Of a stretch of 64,000 nt of DNA, positions 1-9,136 are shown one piece after another (position 1 is the first letter of the stretch; each line of letters starts with the position of its first letter). The notes below the pieces were generated by a model. It saw nothing but the letters and a program-made list of their open reading frames with translations. It was not told the DNA's origin and did no database searches. The DNA is from Pelomonas sp. Root405 (GTDB taxonomy: Bacteria; Pseudomonadota; Gammaproteobacteria; Burkholderiales; Burkholderiaceae_C), in assembly GCF_001425165.1 (NCBI RefSeq), contig NZ_LMDU01000001.1:528075-592074 (forward strand), in the 5' to 3' direction. Made by a program: the position numbers and the translations under genes.

Positions 1-263
1 GGCTGCGCGGGCAGACGGTCTATTGCGACGGCTGGGGGCATGACTACCCCTGGCTCGCCCGGCTCTACGACGCCGCGGGCTTGCAACCCAGCTTCAGGCT
101 GGACGACCTGCGCCGCTTGCTCGACGAGCAGGAGGCGCAGCGCTGGCGCGGCGTGACCGAGGCCGTGCGCCAGCGACAGCAGATCAACCGGCACCGCGCC
201 AGCAGCGATGCGCGCGTGCTGCAGCTGGCGCTCGACGAAATCAAGAACGGCATCGCCGTCTAG
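1..263 (+). CDS. 3'-5' exonuclease-like protein, C-terminal end (5'-truncated by window)
   Basis: The frame is open from the first bases of the window (codon phase from base 3) to the stop at 261-263, giving about 86 residues of a C-terminus. The motif HRASSDARVLQ resembles the conserved H-x4-D element (HxAxxDA) of the third catalytic motif in DEDDh 3'-5' exonucleases. The upstream YCDGWGHDYPWLARLYDAAG resembles the helix-strand region before that motif, where an aspartate lies near a WL pair. The start and the DxE motif lie outside the window, so activity cannot be judged. The next gene is convergent and ends 3 bases away. Other exonuclease-fold proteins remain possible. Confidence 0.5.
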   Translation, partial: LRGQTVYCDGWGHDYPWLARLYDAAGLQPSFRLDDLRRLLDEQEAQRWRGVTEAVRQRQQINRHRASSDARVLQLALDEIKNGIAV

Positions 264-266
264 CCA

Positions 267-2909
267 TCACCCTTGCGGCTTCAGTTCCCCGCCATGGCTT
301 CGGCCGCGGCCCGCGCGCTTGGCTTCGTAGAGGCTGGCGTCGGCGCTGGCGATGAGGGCCTCCAGGTCGGCGGCGCCTGTCACTGCGACGCAGTAGCCGA
401 TGCTGACACCGATCTCCAGCTCGAGCTCGCCGATGTGATACGGCGTGCTCAGCGCATGCAGCAACTTGGCGGCCACGGTCGCGGCGTCGCCGACCTCATG
501 CAGCGCCGGCAGCAGCACGGCGAACTCGTCGCCGCCCAGGCGCGCCACCAGGTCCGCCGGTCGCAGGGCATGGCGCAGGCGCAGCGCCACGGCCTTCAGC
601 AGCGCGTCGCCGGTGGGGTGGCCGTGCTGGTCGTTGACGGGCTTGAAGCGGTCCAGGTCCAGGTAGAGCAGGGCCAGGTGTTGTCCCGGCGGCGCGGCCA
701 GCAGGCGCCGCGCACCTTCCTCGAAGCCGGCGCGGTTCAGCGCCTGCGTCAGCGCGTCGGTCTGCGATGCCAGGCGCAGCCGCGCTTCTTCGCGGCGCGC
801 CTCGGTCACGTCGACCTCGATGGCGATCAGGCCCTCGATCTGGCCGCTCTGCACGCGCAGCGGTGCGTACTGCGCGTCGAAGCTGCGCCTGTCGCGCTCG
901 TTGCCGTCGGCGATGTCGAGCCGGCGCGTGTCCCCGGCCAGTGCCGCGGCGATCAGCGGCGCGCGCACCGCGTACTCCTGCGGCCCGAACAGCTCGGCCA
1001 GCGGCCGGCCGACCCAGTCCTTGAGCGCGACGCGGCGCTGTTCCTCGAAGGCGGCGTTGAAGAAGACCACGCGGCCCTCGGTGTCGCCGACGAGGAACTG
1101 CGCCCGCGCCGTGTGAGCCACGGCCAGCAGCATGGCCTCGCTGCGCTCGCGTTCGCGCTGCGCGCGCAGTTGCTCGGACATGTCGCGCAGGATGACCGAG
1201 ACGGTCTCGACGCGGCCACGCAGGTCGCGGTGCATGATGACCAGGCAGTCCATGGGCACGCGCGCGTCGCCGTCCCGCATGCCGATGCGACCGCGCCAGT
1301 GGCCCTGGCGCATCGCCTCGGGCAGCACGAACTTCTCGTAGAGGTCGCGCTGCTCCTCGGAGATGTAGTCGGACATGTGAGCGTCGCCCAGCGGCGCATC
1401 CATCGCCAGGCCCAGGCGGGCGCGTGCCGCCGGGTTCAGGTAGGTGACCTGGCCCTGCTCGCGCGCCTGGCAGACGAAGTCGGGCGTCATGTCGAAGATG
1501 GCGGTCAGCGTCTGCAGCGCCTTCTCCTGCTCGCCGCGCTCGGTCACGTCCTCGACGGTGCCCGCCTGGCCGGCGACCTCGCCGTCGAAGAACAGCGGCG
1601 CCGTGCGCACCGCAATCCAGCGGATGCGGCCGTCGTCGCCGCGCTTCATCTTGCGCATCATCTCGATGGGCTCGCCGGTGGCCATGTGGTGCTTCCAGCG
1701 CTGGATCAGCATGTCGCGCTGGTCGGGGTGCACCAGCGTGGTCCAGCCCCAGGCGATGTCTTCGCGCCGCAGGCCGTGCACGCGCAGATAGCTGTCGTTC
1801 ACATAGACGATGCGGCCGGTCGGGTCGGCGCGAAACAGGCCCAGCGGCATGGCGTTGCTGGTGGCCTGCAGCGTCGCCGCGCGCAACCGGGCGGCGCGTT
1901 GCAGCAGGCCGAGCCAGCGGCCCAGCAGGAACAGCCCCAGCGTGGCGGCTACGGCGGCCGCCAGCACGATGCTGCGCTGCCGCCAGTGCGGCACCAGCAC
2001 CGCGTCGGCGGTGCTCGACAGCAGCAGCTTGAGGCCGAAATCCGGCAGCGTGACGAAGGCGCCGGTGCGCGCCTGGCCGTCGGTGGTGGCGCCGCTGCTG
2101 GTGAAATAACCCTCGTCACCGTGGAGTTCGTGGCGGCGGGCAGGGAACTGCTCGAACAGGTTGCGGCCGGCAAAACCTGGCACCTCGGGCCGCCGCGACA
2201 GGGCCAGGCCGTCGTCGCGCAGCATGACCAGCGAGGCCGACGGCACGGGCACGAACAGGCTCTGGGCCTCGTGCAGGCGCTGCAGGTCCACCAGGGCCAT
2301 GGCGATTTCATGGTCGTCCAGCGGCCGCGACAGCCGCATCAGCATCGGCAGGCGCAGCCGGTCGTCGTTGGTGCGGCCGCCCAGGCGCAACGGCAGGCCC
2401 AGCACGACGCCCTCGGGGACGATGCCGCTGAACTGGTCGAACGCGGCGGTGCCGGCAATGCTGGCGTCGTCGTTGTCGCTGCCCGCCTGCAGCCGCCTGA
2501 CCTTGCCGGTCGACGACACCAGCACGATGTCGACGAACTGGCGCGAGCCGCTGCGCACGCTGTCGGCAAACTGCCGCAGCATGACGTCGGCCAGCGGCTG
2601 GTCACCGCGCCGCGTCAGCAGCCACAGGTCGACGACGCGCAGCGCGCTTTCGGCCTGGCGCAGCACAGGCTCGGTCTGCATGGCCGCGGCGCGCACGCCG
2701 GTGGCGAGGTCGCGGCGCTGCTCGGCGAGCAGTTCGCGTGGTTGCTCGACGACATACCAGGCCACCAGCGCCCAGATCGTCAGCGCAACCGAACCAAAGG
2801 CCAGTGCCGGTGCCAGCAGCAGCGCCCGGTCACGCCAGCGATGGCGCCGCGCCAGGCGCTGTTGTCGGGCCTCGGGCGCGGGATCGGGGGGCGGGGGGAC
2901 GACGCTCAT
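267..2909 (-). CDS. membrane-bound sensor diguanylate cyclase with three PAS domains
   Basis: This 880-residue protein likely makes cyclic di-GMP. A proline-rich cytoplasmic start is followed by a membrane segment at about 28-53, a periplasmic sensor region to about 310 and a second membrane segment at about 312-333. Three PAS/PAC units follow (roughly 345-460, 465-580 and 590-705; for example TGRIVYVNDSYLRVHGL). The GGDEF domain has the active-site motif ARLGGDEFAVLLPAL near residue 790. An RPAD motif five residues upstream is a canonical RxxD inhibitory site, so product inhibition is expected. There is no EAL domain. The PAS units suggest redox, gas or small-ligand input; the ligand is unknown. 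Confidence 0.9.
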   Translation of the reverse strand: MSVVPPPPDPAPEARQQRLARRHRWRDRALLLAPALAFGSVALTIWALVAWYVVEQPRELLAEQRRDLATGVRAAAMQTEPVLRQAESALRVVDLWLLTRRGDQPLADVMLRQFADSVRSGSRQFVDIVLVSSTGKVRRLQAGSDNDDASIAGTAAFDQFSGIVPEGVVLGLPLRLGGRTNDDRLRLPMLMRLSRPLDDHEIAMALVDLQRLHEAQSLFVPVPSASLVMLRDDGLALSRRPEVPGFAGRNLFEQFPARRHELHGDEGYFTSSGATTDGQARTGAFVTLPDFGLKLLLSSTADAVLVPHWRQRSIVLAAAVAATLGLFLLGRWLGLLQRAARLRAATLQATSNAMPLGLFRADPTGRIVYVNDSYLRVHGLRREDIAWGWTTLVHPDQRDMLIQRWKHHMATGEPIEMMRKMKRGDDGRIRWIAVRTAPLFFDGEVAGQAGTVEDVTERGEQEKALQTLTAIFDMTPDFVCQAREQGQVTYLNPAARARLGLAMDAPLGDAHMSDYISEEQRDLYEKFVLPEAMRQGHWRGRIGMRDGDARVPMDCLVIMHRDLRGRVETVSVILRDMSEQLRAQRERERSEAMLLAVAHTARAQFLVGDTEGRVVFFNAAFEEQRRVALKDWVGRPLAELFGPQEYAVRAPLIAAALAGDTRRLDIADGNERDRRSFDAQYAPLRVQSGQIEGLIAIEVDVTEARREEARLRLASQTDALTQALNRAGFEEGARRLLAAPPGQHLALLYLDLDRFKPVNDQHGHPTGDALLKAVALRLRHALRPADLVARLGGDEFAVLLPALHEVGDAATVAAKLLHALSTPYHIGELELEIGVSIGYCVAVTGAADLEALIASADASLYEAKRAGRGRSHGGELKPQG

Positions 2910-2961
2910 CGGCGGCTGCGGTGTGCGGCCATTGTGCGCCGCGGGCCGCCGCCGGCGACGC

Positions 2962-4473
2962 CTACTTTCCGGTAAACAGACCCGCCTGCTGTTCGCGCAG
3001 CAGCTTCTTCTGCACCTTGCCCATCGCGTTGCGCGGCAGCTCCGGTGCGACGAGGATGCGCTTGGGCACCTTGAAGCTGGCGATGCGGCTTTTCAGCGCC
3101 GCGATGAGGCCGTCGGGGTCGGGCAGGGCACCACCGCGCGGCGTGACGACGGCAACGACCGCCTCGCCGAAATCCGGGTGAGGCACGCCGATGACGGCCG
3201 ATTCGCCGACGCCCGGCAGCTCGTTGAGGAAGCCCTCGATCTCGGCCGGGTAGACATTGAAGCCGCCGCTGATGATGAGGTCCTTGCTGCGGCCGATCAG
3301 CGTCAGGTAGCCACGCGCATCGACGCGGCCGACGTCGCCCGTCTTGAACCAGCCATCCGGCGTGAACTCCTCGGCGGTCTTCTCCGGCATCTGCCAGTAG
3401 CCGCTGAAGACATTGGGACCGCGCACCTGCACGTTGCCGATCTCGTCCACCGCGCAGGGCTGGCCGTCGTCGCCGACGATGCGCAGCGACACGCCCGGCA
3501 GCGCGCGGCCGACGGTGCCGCCGATGCGCTGGCCGTCTTCCGGCTTGCAGGGGTTGGAGGTCAGCATCAGCGTCTCGCTCATGCCGTAGCGCTCCAGGAT
3601 GAGGTGCCCGGTGCGCGCCTGCCATGCCTGCCAGGTCTCGATCAACAACGGCGCGGAGCCGCTGATGAAGAGGCGGATGTTGCGCGTGTCCAGGGTGCGC
3701 TCCTGAAGCAGGCGCACATAGAGCGTCGGCACGCCCATGAAGACGGTGGCCTCGGGCAGGCGGCGCGCAACCGCGCCGGCGTCGAACTTGTTGAACCAGA
3801 TCATCTTGCTGCCGTTCAGCAGCGCGCCATGCGAGGCGACGAAGAGGCCGTGCACGTGGAAGATGGGCAGCGCGTGCAGCAGCACGTCGTTCGGTTGCCA
3901 ATCCCAGAATGTCTTCAGCGTCTGAGCGTTCGACAGCAGGTTGCCGTGGCTCAACATCGCGCCCTTGCTGCGCCCGGTCGTGCCGCTGGTGTACAGGATG
4001 GCCGCGAGGTCGCCCGCCGCGCGTGGCACCGGCTCGTGCTGGTCGCTCATCTGCACGGCGCGGTCCAGCAGCGTGCCGCTGCGGTCGTCGTTGAGCGTGA
4101 ACACCCAGCGCACGCCTCGCTGGAAGGCCAGCTTGCTGACCCAGCCGAAGTTCTTGCCGGCGCAGACGACCACGCCCGGTGCCGCGTCGCTGATGAAGTG
4201 CTCCAGCTCGCTGGCCTGGTAGGCCGGGTTCAGTGGCAGATAGACCAGACCGGCGCGCAGCACGGCGAGATAGAGGATCAGGGCCTCGACGCTCTTGTCC
4301 GTGTGCACGGCGACGCGGCTGCCTGCGGGCAGGTCGAGCTTGGCCAGCCAGTTGGCCAGCATTGCGCTGCCGCGCTCAAGATCGCGCCATGAATAGAGTG
4401 CGCCATCGGCGTCGATGGCGGTCGCGTCCAGGTCTGCCGGGAAGCCGGCGCGCAGCGCTGTAAAAAGATTCAT
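2962..4473 (-). CDS. matB: malonyl-CoA synthetase (MatB-like acyl-CoA ligase)
   Basis: A 503-residue ANL-superfamily ligase, predicted to join malonate to CoA using ATP. The phosphate-binding motif LYTSGTTGRSKGAMLSHGNL is complete. RYGMSETLMLTSNP is close to the RYGMTET...SNP stretch typical of MatB rather than long-chain acyl-CoA ligases. The C-terminal GRSKDLIISGG and the catalytic lysine in NAMGKVQKKLL are present. I chose the ATG giving MNLFTAL, as in MatB relatives; the frame stays open upstream but that extension overlaps the dispersed repeat. The Bug receptor upstream on the same strand suggests that uptake and activation of a dicarboxylate are linked. Confidence 0.82.
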   Translation of the reverse strand: MNLFTALRAGFPADLDATAIDADGALYSWRDLERGSAMLANWLAKLDLPAGSRVAVHTDKSVEALILYLAVLRAGLVYLPLNPAYQASELEHFISDAAPGVVVCAGKNFGWVSKLAFQRGVRWVFTLNDDRSGTLLDRAVQMSDQHEPVPRAAGDLAAILYTSGTTGRSKGAMLSHGNLLSNAQTLKTFWDWQPNDVLLHALPIFHVHGLFVASHGALLNGSKMIWFNKFDAGAVARRLPEATVFMGVPTLYVRLLQERTLDTRNIRLFISGSAPLLIETWQAWQARTGHLILERYGMSETLMLTSNPCKPEDGQRIGGTVGRALPGVSLRIVGDDGQPCAVDEIGNVQVRGPNVFSGYWQMPEKTAEEFTPDGWFKTGDVGRVDARGYLTLIGRSKDLIISGGFNVYPAEIEGFLNELPGVGESAVIGVPHPDFGEAVVAVVTPRGGALPDPDGLIAALKSRIASFKVPKRILVAPELPRNAMGKVQKKLLREQQAGLFTGK

Positions 4474-4493
4474 GTCAGTTGAAACAAATGCAG

Positions 4494-4585
4494 AAATGCA
4501 ACCACGGAGGCACAGAGCCACAGAGAAGCAGGCGTCAGGTGCGTGCTCCGTGCCTCTGTGACTCTGTGGTTGCCTTTGGTTTTCA
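4494..4585. repeat. dispersed inverted-repeat element, copy 1
   Basis: Two 28-base arms (4498-4525 and 4546-4573) form an inverted repeat with 24 of 28 matching positions around a loop of about 20 bases. Each arm is built from degenerate CACAGAGG units and begins with GCAACCAC. A second copy with the same arms and the same flanks (AAATGCAACC on one side, GTTGCCTTTG and TTTCA on the other) lies at 27909-27996. Both copies sit between two genes on the minus strand. The element could be REP-like or act as a bidirectional terminator; no protein-coding sequence is present. Confidence 0.85.
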
Positions 4586-4587
4586 CT

Positions 4588-5556
4588 TCAATCGAGCTTC
4601 GCTCCAGAGGCCTTGACGACGGCAGCCCAGCGCTTGACCTCGGCGCTCACGAACTGGCCGAAGGCATCGCCGTAGAGGTTGGGCGTCTCGGCGCCCAGGC
4701 CGTTCCAGATGTTGCGGATGTCGTCGGTGGCGAAGGCCTTGCGCAGTTCGGCCTGCATCGCGGCCACGGCCTCCTTGGACGTGCCCTTGGGCGCCCACAA
4801 CCCGTACCAGGTCGACACTTCATAGCCCGGCACACCAGCCTCGGCGGCCGTCGGCACGTCGGGGAAGCCGACGGCGCGCTTAGGTCCTGCGACGGCCAGC
4901 GCCTTGACGCGCCCGCTCTTAATGTGGGTGGCCGAAGAACCGAGGCCGTCGAACATCAGGTCCACCTGGCCGGCGATCAGGTCCTGCAGCGCCGGGCCGG
5001 CGCCGCGGTAGGGGATGTGGGTGATGAAGGTCTTGGTCTGCAGCTTGAACAGCTCGCCCGCCAGATGGTGCGAGGTGCCGTTGCCGGCCGAGGCGTAGTT
5101 GAGCTTGCCTGGCTTGGCGCGCACGGTGGCCAGGAGGCCCTTGAGGTCGGCGACCGGCAACTGGCCGGTGTGCACGACGATGACCTGGGGCACGCTGGCG
5201 AGCAGCGCGACGGGGATGAAGTCTTCCTCCAGCTTGTAGTCCAGCCGCGGGTACATGGACGGTGCGATGGCATGGTGCACCGCCCCCATGAAGAAGTTGC
5301 TGCCGTCGGGCGCGAGCTTGGCCGCCACGCCGGCGCCCACGGTGCCGCCGGCACCGCCCTTGTTGTCGATCAGGACCTGACGCCCCATCTGCTTGGTCAG
5401 CAGTGCGGTCAGCGGGCGGGCGAAGGCGTCGGTGCCGCCGCCGGCAGGGAAGGGCACGATCCAGGTGTAGGGCTTGTTGCCCTGTGCTTGCACGAGCCAC
5501 GGGCTCATCAGCGCAGTCAGGGCAGTCAGGGCAGGCAGCAGGGTTCGGCGCTTCAT
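4588..5556 (-). CDS. Bug/TctC-family periplasmic solute-binding receptor
   Basis: A 322-residue periplasmic protein of the tripartite tricarboxylate transporter substrate-binding (Bug) family. A signal peptide (MKRRTLLPALTALTALMSPW..VQAQG) is followed by the family hallmarks WIVPFPAGGGTDAFAR, VDNKGGAGGTVGA-like and HIPYRGAGPALQDLIAGQVD. These proteins bind carboxylates or aromatic acids; the ligand cannot be read from sequence. The matB gene lies downstream, so malonate or a related diacid is a reasonable guess. No TctA/TctB membrane genes are nearby, as is common for orphan Bug proteins in Burkholderiales. GGAGA lies 8 bases upstream of the ATG. Confidence 0.93.
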   Translation of the reverse strand: MKRRTLLPALTALTALMSPWLVQAQGNKPYTWIVPFPAGGGTDAFARPLTALLTKQMGRQVLIDNKGGAGGTVGAGVAAKLAPDGSNFFMGAVHHAIAPSMYPRLDYKLEEDFIPVALLASVPQVIVVHTGQLPVADLKGLLATVRAKPGKLNYASAGNGTSHHLAGELFKLQTKTFITHIPYRGAGPALQDLIAGQVDLMFDGLGSSATHIKSGRVKALAVAGPKRAVGFPDVPTAAEAGVPGYEVSTWYGLWAPKGTSKEAVAAMQAELRKAFATDDIRNIWNGLGAETPNLYGDAFGQFVSAEVKRWAAVVKASGAKLD

Positions 5557-5600
5557 CGGTATGTCTCCGTCGATGTTGTGCGGGAGATTATGGGCAGGCC

Positions 5601-7601
5601 TCAGGGCTGCAGCAGCGCTGTTACGCGGGCCAGCAGCTCCTGCTTGGAGAAGGGCTTGTTGAGGCTGTCGCAGCGCGCTTCGCTGAGGAATTGCCGCGCG
5701 ATGGGCGACAGCGTGTCGCCAGTGACGAACAGCATGCGCCGCGCCAGCGTCGGGTGCCGCGCCTTGACCTCGCGCCAGAGCTGGGCGCCGTCGATGTCGG
5801 GCATGTGCAGGTCGCTGACGATGGCGTCAAAGCGCGCCTCGGCCAGCATCGCCAGCGCCACCGCGCCGGACTCGGCCGTCATGACCTCGTAGCCGGCGCC
5901 CGACAGCATCTCGCCGATCAGCTCGGCGATCTCGGTCTCGTCGTCGACGACAAGCAGCCGGGCATTGCACTCGTCGGTCTCGGGCAGCGGCGCGGGTTCG
6001 GTCTCGGCCACCTCGCGCTCGCCGCTGACGGGCATCTGCAGGCAGAAGCAGGTGCCGCCGCCAAAGCCATCGTCATCCTGCAGCGTCAGCTCGCCGCCGT
6101 GGTCGCGGGCGATGGAACGCGACACGGCCAAGCCGAGCCCGGTGCCCACGCCTTCGCTCTTGGTCGTGAAGAAGGGCTCGAAGATGCGTTCGCGCAGTTC
6201 CGTCGCTATGCCTGGACCGTTGTCGCGCACACGCAGCCACACGCGCGGCGTGCGGCGGCGGTCGCCGTCGGTCATGGGCGCCACGCCAGTGGAGACGGTC
6301 AGGCGGCGGCCGTTGTCGCGCGCACCCAGGGCCTGCTGAGCATTGACGATGAGGTTGAGGACGATCTGGCCGATCTGGTCGGCGTCCGCCTTCACCGGCG
6401 GCAGCCCCGGCAGCAGGTCCAGCGTGACGGCGATGCCGTGGCTGCGCAGCACATAGCCCAGCATGTCGACGGCGGCGGTGGCCAGGTCGTTGAGCGCCAC
6501 CTCGCTGCGGTTGGCCGGCCGGCTGCGCGCCATGTTCAGGAAGGTGCGCACGATGCGGCCGCAGCGCTCGGCGGCCTCGTGGATGCGCTGGGCGTCGGCC
6601 GCATGCGGGCTGCCGCTCATCTTCTCGGCCAGCAGCGAGGCCCGGCCCATGACGATGGACAGCGGGTTGTTCAGTTCGTGCGCCACGCCGGCCAGCAGGC
6701 TGCCCATGGCGGTCAGCTTCTCGCTCTGGCGCAGCGCCTCGCGCTGGCGCTCGATCTCGCCCTGCGCGGCCGCGCGCTCGGAGAGGTCGAACAGCGAGGC
6801 GGTGTAGAAAGTCTGGCTGCCGACACCGGTGCGCCACAGCAGCATCTCGACGGGGAACTCGCTGCCGTCGGCGCGCAGTGCCGGCATCTCGACGCGCCGG
6901 CCCATGACCCGCTGCTCGCCGCCGGCCGTCACGCGCGCCATGCCGGCGTCGTGGGCCGCGCGCAGCCGTGGCGGGATCATGACCTCAGAGACCGGGCGGC
7001 CCAGCGCCTGCTCGCGCGCCAGCCCGAACATCGCGGCGGCGGCCGGGTTGAACTCCACGATGTGGCCGGTCTCGTCCGTGGACACCAGGGCTGCCATCGC
7101 GTTGTCGAAGATGGAGGACTTGAGCGCCTCGCTCGCTTCCAGCTCGGCGACCTTGCCCGACAGCTCGGCATCGCGGCGCTTCAGCTCGGTCAGGTCCAGG
7201 CTCATGACGACGGTGGCCTGCGGCAAGCCGCCCTGCACGTCGACCGGCACGAGATGCTCGCGCATATAGCGCCGGCCGGTCCCGGCCAGCTCCGTCCAGC
7301 CCTCCCAGGCGACGGTCTGGCCGCTGCCCAGCCGGGCGCGCACGGCGCTGTAGCCCGCATAGGCAGCGTCGCCAATGATGCGGCCGATGGGCTGGCCGAG
7401 CACCTGCTTGGGATGCAGGCCGGTGAACTTGAAGAACTCGTGGTTGGCCCAGACGAAGCACTCGCGCGCGTCGAGGACGACGACGCGCGCCGGCACGGCT
7501 TCGAGGACCTGGCTCAGCAGTGGCAGCGTGGCCTTGAGCACGCTGCCGAGTTCGCCCACGCCGGCGTCGGGCGTGGGATGGAAATGAAAGTCGTCGGTCA
7601 T
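5601..7601 (-). CDS. PAS-domain hybrid histidine kinase with C-terminal receiver
   Basis: A 666-residue cytoplasmic kinase with no membrane segments. Two PAS domains (about 25-140 and 160-275) precede a HisKA phosphoacceptor region with GVAHELNNPLS (His near 308). The HATPase domain (about 400-530) has the N box LIVNAQQAL, DNGPGI and GTGLGLAVS. A receiver domain (about 545-666) with VVDDE and the acceptor Asp in VSDLHMPDIDG (about 597) completes it. The kinase is the last gene of a run with the globin (39-base gap) and a small protein, and an OmpR-type regulator diverges from that run. Oxygen or NO sensing through the globin or PAS domains is inference. Confidence 0.9.
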   Translation of the reverse strand: MTDDFHFHPTPDAGVGELGSVLKATLPLLSQVLEAVPARVVVLDARECFVWANHEFFKFTGLHPKQVLGQPIGRIIGDAAYAGYSAVRARLGSGQTVAWEGWTELAGTGRRYMREHLVPVDVQGGLPQATVVMSLDLTELKRRDAELSGKVAELEASEALKSSIFDNAMAALVSTDETGHIVEFNPAAAAMFGLAREQALGRPVSEVMIPPRLRAAHDAGMARVTAGGEQRVMGRRVEMPALRADGSEFPVEMLLWRTGVGSQTFYTASLFDLSERAAAQGEIERQREALRQSEKLTAMGSLLAGVAHELNNPLSIVMGRASLLAEKMSGSPHAADAQRIHEAAERCGRIVRTFLNMARSRPANRSEVALNDLATAAVDMLGYVLRSHGIAVTLDLLPGLPPVKADADQIGQIVLNLIVNAQQALGARDNGRRLTVSTGVAPMTDGDRRRTPRVWLRVRDNGPGIATELRERIFEPFFTTKSEGVGTGLGLAVSRSIARDHGGELTLQDDDGFGGGTCFCLQMPVSGEREVAETEPAPLPETDECNARLLVVDDETEIAELIGEMLSGAGYEVMTAESGAVALAMLAEARFDAIVSDLHMPDIDGAQLWREVKARHPTLARRMLFVTGDTLSPIARQFLSEARCDSLNKPFSKQELLARVTALLQP

Positions 7602-7640
7602 CGCAGCGCTCTCCCTGGGCGCAGCGGATGATAAGGACGC

Positions 7641-8066
7641 TCAGGCGGCCATCGCCTCGCTGGCTGCACCTTCCTGCATGGTCCGGGCGACATGGCCGTA
7701 CATCGCCACCCAGGCCTCGCGCACCTCGGCCGTGAAGGTGTCGCCAAGGCCGGCGGCCAGCGTGTCCAGCAGGGCCGCGCCGACGCTGGCGTAATGGGCC
7801 TCGGCCACGCCGTAGCCGGCATGGCGCTGGCCGAGCCTGAGCAGCACGGGCCGCAGCGATGCCGGGCGGTCCAGCAGGTCGATGGCGGCGGCCATCATCT
7901 GCATCAGCCGGGCGCCTTGCTCGCCCATGTCGCCGCCGCGGAACATCGCACGCAGTGCGGGATCGCGGGCGAACAGCTGGGCATAGAAGGCCTCGGCCAC
8001 CGTGGCGGCCAGGGGCTTGAGCGGCGCGAAGCTGTCGCGGATGAGGTCGATCTGGTGCGGGGTCAT
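7641..8066 (-). CDS. single-domain bacterial globin
   Basis: A 141-residue globin of the flavohaemoglobin-like single-domain type, with no reductase domain. The start (TPHQIDLIRDSFAPLKP) and the F-helix region LGQRHAGYGVAEAHY, with the probable haem-ligating His in RHAGYGV, match bacterial single-domain globins. The CD-region phenylalanine lies in AMFRGGDMGEQG. It probably binds O2 or NO through haem. It lies between a 66-residue protein (9-base gap) and the hybrid kinase (39-base gap), all on the minus strand, so a shared transcript and a role in gas sensing or detoxification are likely but unproven. Confidence 0.88.
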   Translation of the reverse strand: MTPHQIDLIRDSFAPLKPLAATVAEAFYAQLFARDPALRAMFRGGDMGEQGARLMQMMAAAIDLLDRPASLRPVLLRLGQRHAGYGVAEAHYASVGAALLDTLAAGLGDTFTAEVREAWVAMYGHVARTMQEGAASEAMAA

Positions 8067-8075
8067 GGGGGTCCT

Positions 8076-8276
8076 TCAGAGAAAGAAGTAGGCGTCCGCC
8101 ACGGGGGCGAAGATGCAGAGCAGCGGCAGGGCCGCGACGAGGCGTTCGAGCGGGTGCCAGCCGAGGGCGGGCGCTTCGCCGGCGTCCTCGAGGTCTTCGG
8201 CGAAGGCCTCGCTGCGGTAGTTGACGAAGAAGGTGTCGGGCCAGTCGGTGGCGGGGTTGTCGCTGCGGTAGTTCAT
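8076..8276 (-). CDS. small hypothetical protein leading the globin-kinase operon
   Basis: I do not recognise this 66-residue protein. It begins MNYRSDNPATDWPDTFFVNY, repeats the tetrapeptide NYRS, has an acidic middle (EDLEDAGEA), and ends with a hydrophobic stretch (LVAALPLLCIFAPVADAYFFL) that could be one membrane segment at the extreme C-terminus. The frame is open further upstream, but this ATG fits the start of the composition change. Its stop is 9 bases before the globin start, so the two are probably co-translated. A membrane anchor or accessory role for the globin is a guess. Confidence 0.6.
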   Translation of the reverse strand: MNYRSDNPATDWPDTFFVNYRSEAFAEDLEDAGEAPALGWHPLERLVAALPLLCIFAPVADAYFFL

Positions 8277-8410
8277 GGCGGTGTGCTCCGGTGTCGATGC
8301 CTGCACTGTCCGGCGCTTGCGTTTCAGCCCGGCTTCGCGCACCGGGCACTTGTGTTGCGTTTGTTTCAGCGCCACACCGCCCGGTTGGCGCCTGCCTATC
8401 ATTCGCCGCC

Positions 8411-9136
8411 ATGCCAGACACCCTGCCCACCGTATTGCTCGTCGACGACGAGCCCGAATTGCGCGCCCTGCTGGCGGAGTACTTCGGCCGCAATGGCTTC
8501 GAGGTCATGCAGGCGCCCGATGCCGCAGCGGCCCGTGCCAAGGTTGCCGAGCGCGTGCCCGACGTGGCCGTGCTCGACATCAACATGCCCGGCGAGAACG
8601 GCCTGTCGCTGGCCCGCGCGTTGCGCGAGGCCCACCCCCGCCTGGCCGTGCTGATGCTGACGACGGCCGGCGAGGCCATCGACCGCATCGTCGGGCTGGA
8701 GGTGGGCGCCGACGACTACATCGCCAAGCCCTTCGAGCTGCGCGAACTGCTGGCCCGGGTGCGTGCCGTGCTGCGCCGCCTGCAGGTCACGGCCGCGCCC
8801 GAACCCGCGGCCGCGCCGAGCGGCTCTGAGCGCATTGCCTTCGGCCTGTGCGAGCTGGACATGGCGCAGCGCAAGCTCTTCGGCACGGGCGGCGAGGAGA
8901 TCGACATCACGGCCGCGGAGTTCGACCTGCTGGCGCTGTTCGCGCGCCACCCCAACCGGCCGCTGAACCGCGACCAGATCATGGAACAGGCCCACAACCG
9001 CGGCTGGGACGTCTTCGACCGCAGCATCGACCTGCGCGTCATGCGCCTGCGCCGCAAGGTGGAGCGCAACCCGGACAAGCCGGAGGTCATCAAGACGGTC
9101 AGGAACGTGGGCTACGTCTACGTGCCCGCGAGCTGA
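8411..9136 (+). CDS. OmpR-family response regulator
   Basis: A 241-residue regulator. The receiver domain (1-120) has LLVDDEPE, the phosphoacceptor in VAVLDINMPGENG (Asp56), the conserved Thr in LMLTTAGE and the Lys in YIAKPFELRELLARV. The winged-helix DNA-binding domain (about 140-241) ends RLRRKVERNP..VIKTVRNVGYVY. It is divergent from the globin-kinase operon and separated by 134 bases, so it is the obvious candidate partner of that hybrid kinase, although a sensor elsewhere is possible. The ATG at 8411 was chosen because the receiver fold begins there; a TATCAT hexamer at 8397-8402 would place transcription close to this ATG, hinting at a very short leader. Confidence 0.92.
   Translation: MPDTLPTVLLVDDEPELRALLAEYFGRNGFEVMQAPDAAAARAKVAERVPDVAVLDINMPGENGLSLARALREAHPRLAVLMLTTAGEAIDRIVGLEVGADDYIAKPFELRELLARVRAVLRRLQVTAAPEPAAAPSGSERIAFGLCELDMAQRKLFGTGGEEIDITAAEFDLLALFARHPNRPLNRDQIMEQAHNRGWDVFDRSIDLRVMRLRRKVERNPDKPEVIKTVRNVGYVYVPAS

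Noticed and set aside
273-2975. Long plus-strand open frame antisense to the first cyclase
   Set aside because: It is rich in His, Gln, Arg and Gly with no domain pattern, while the minus strand encodes PAS and GGDEF motifs; such frames are a product of high GC content.
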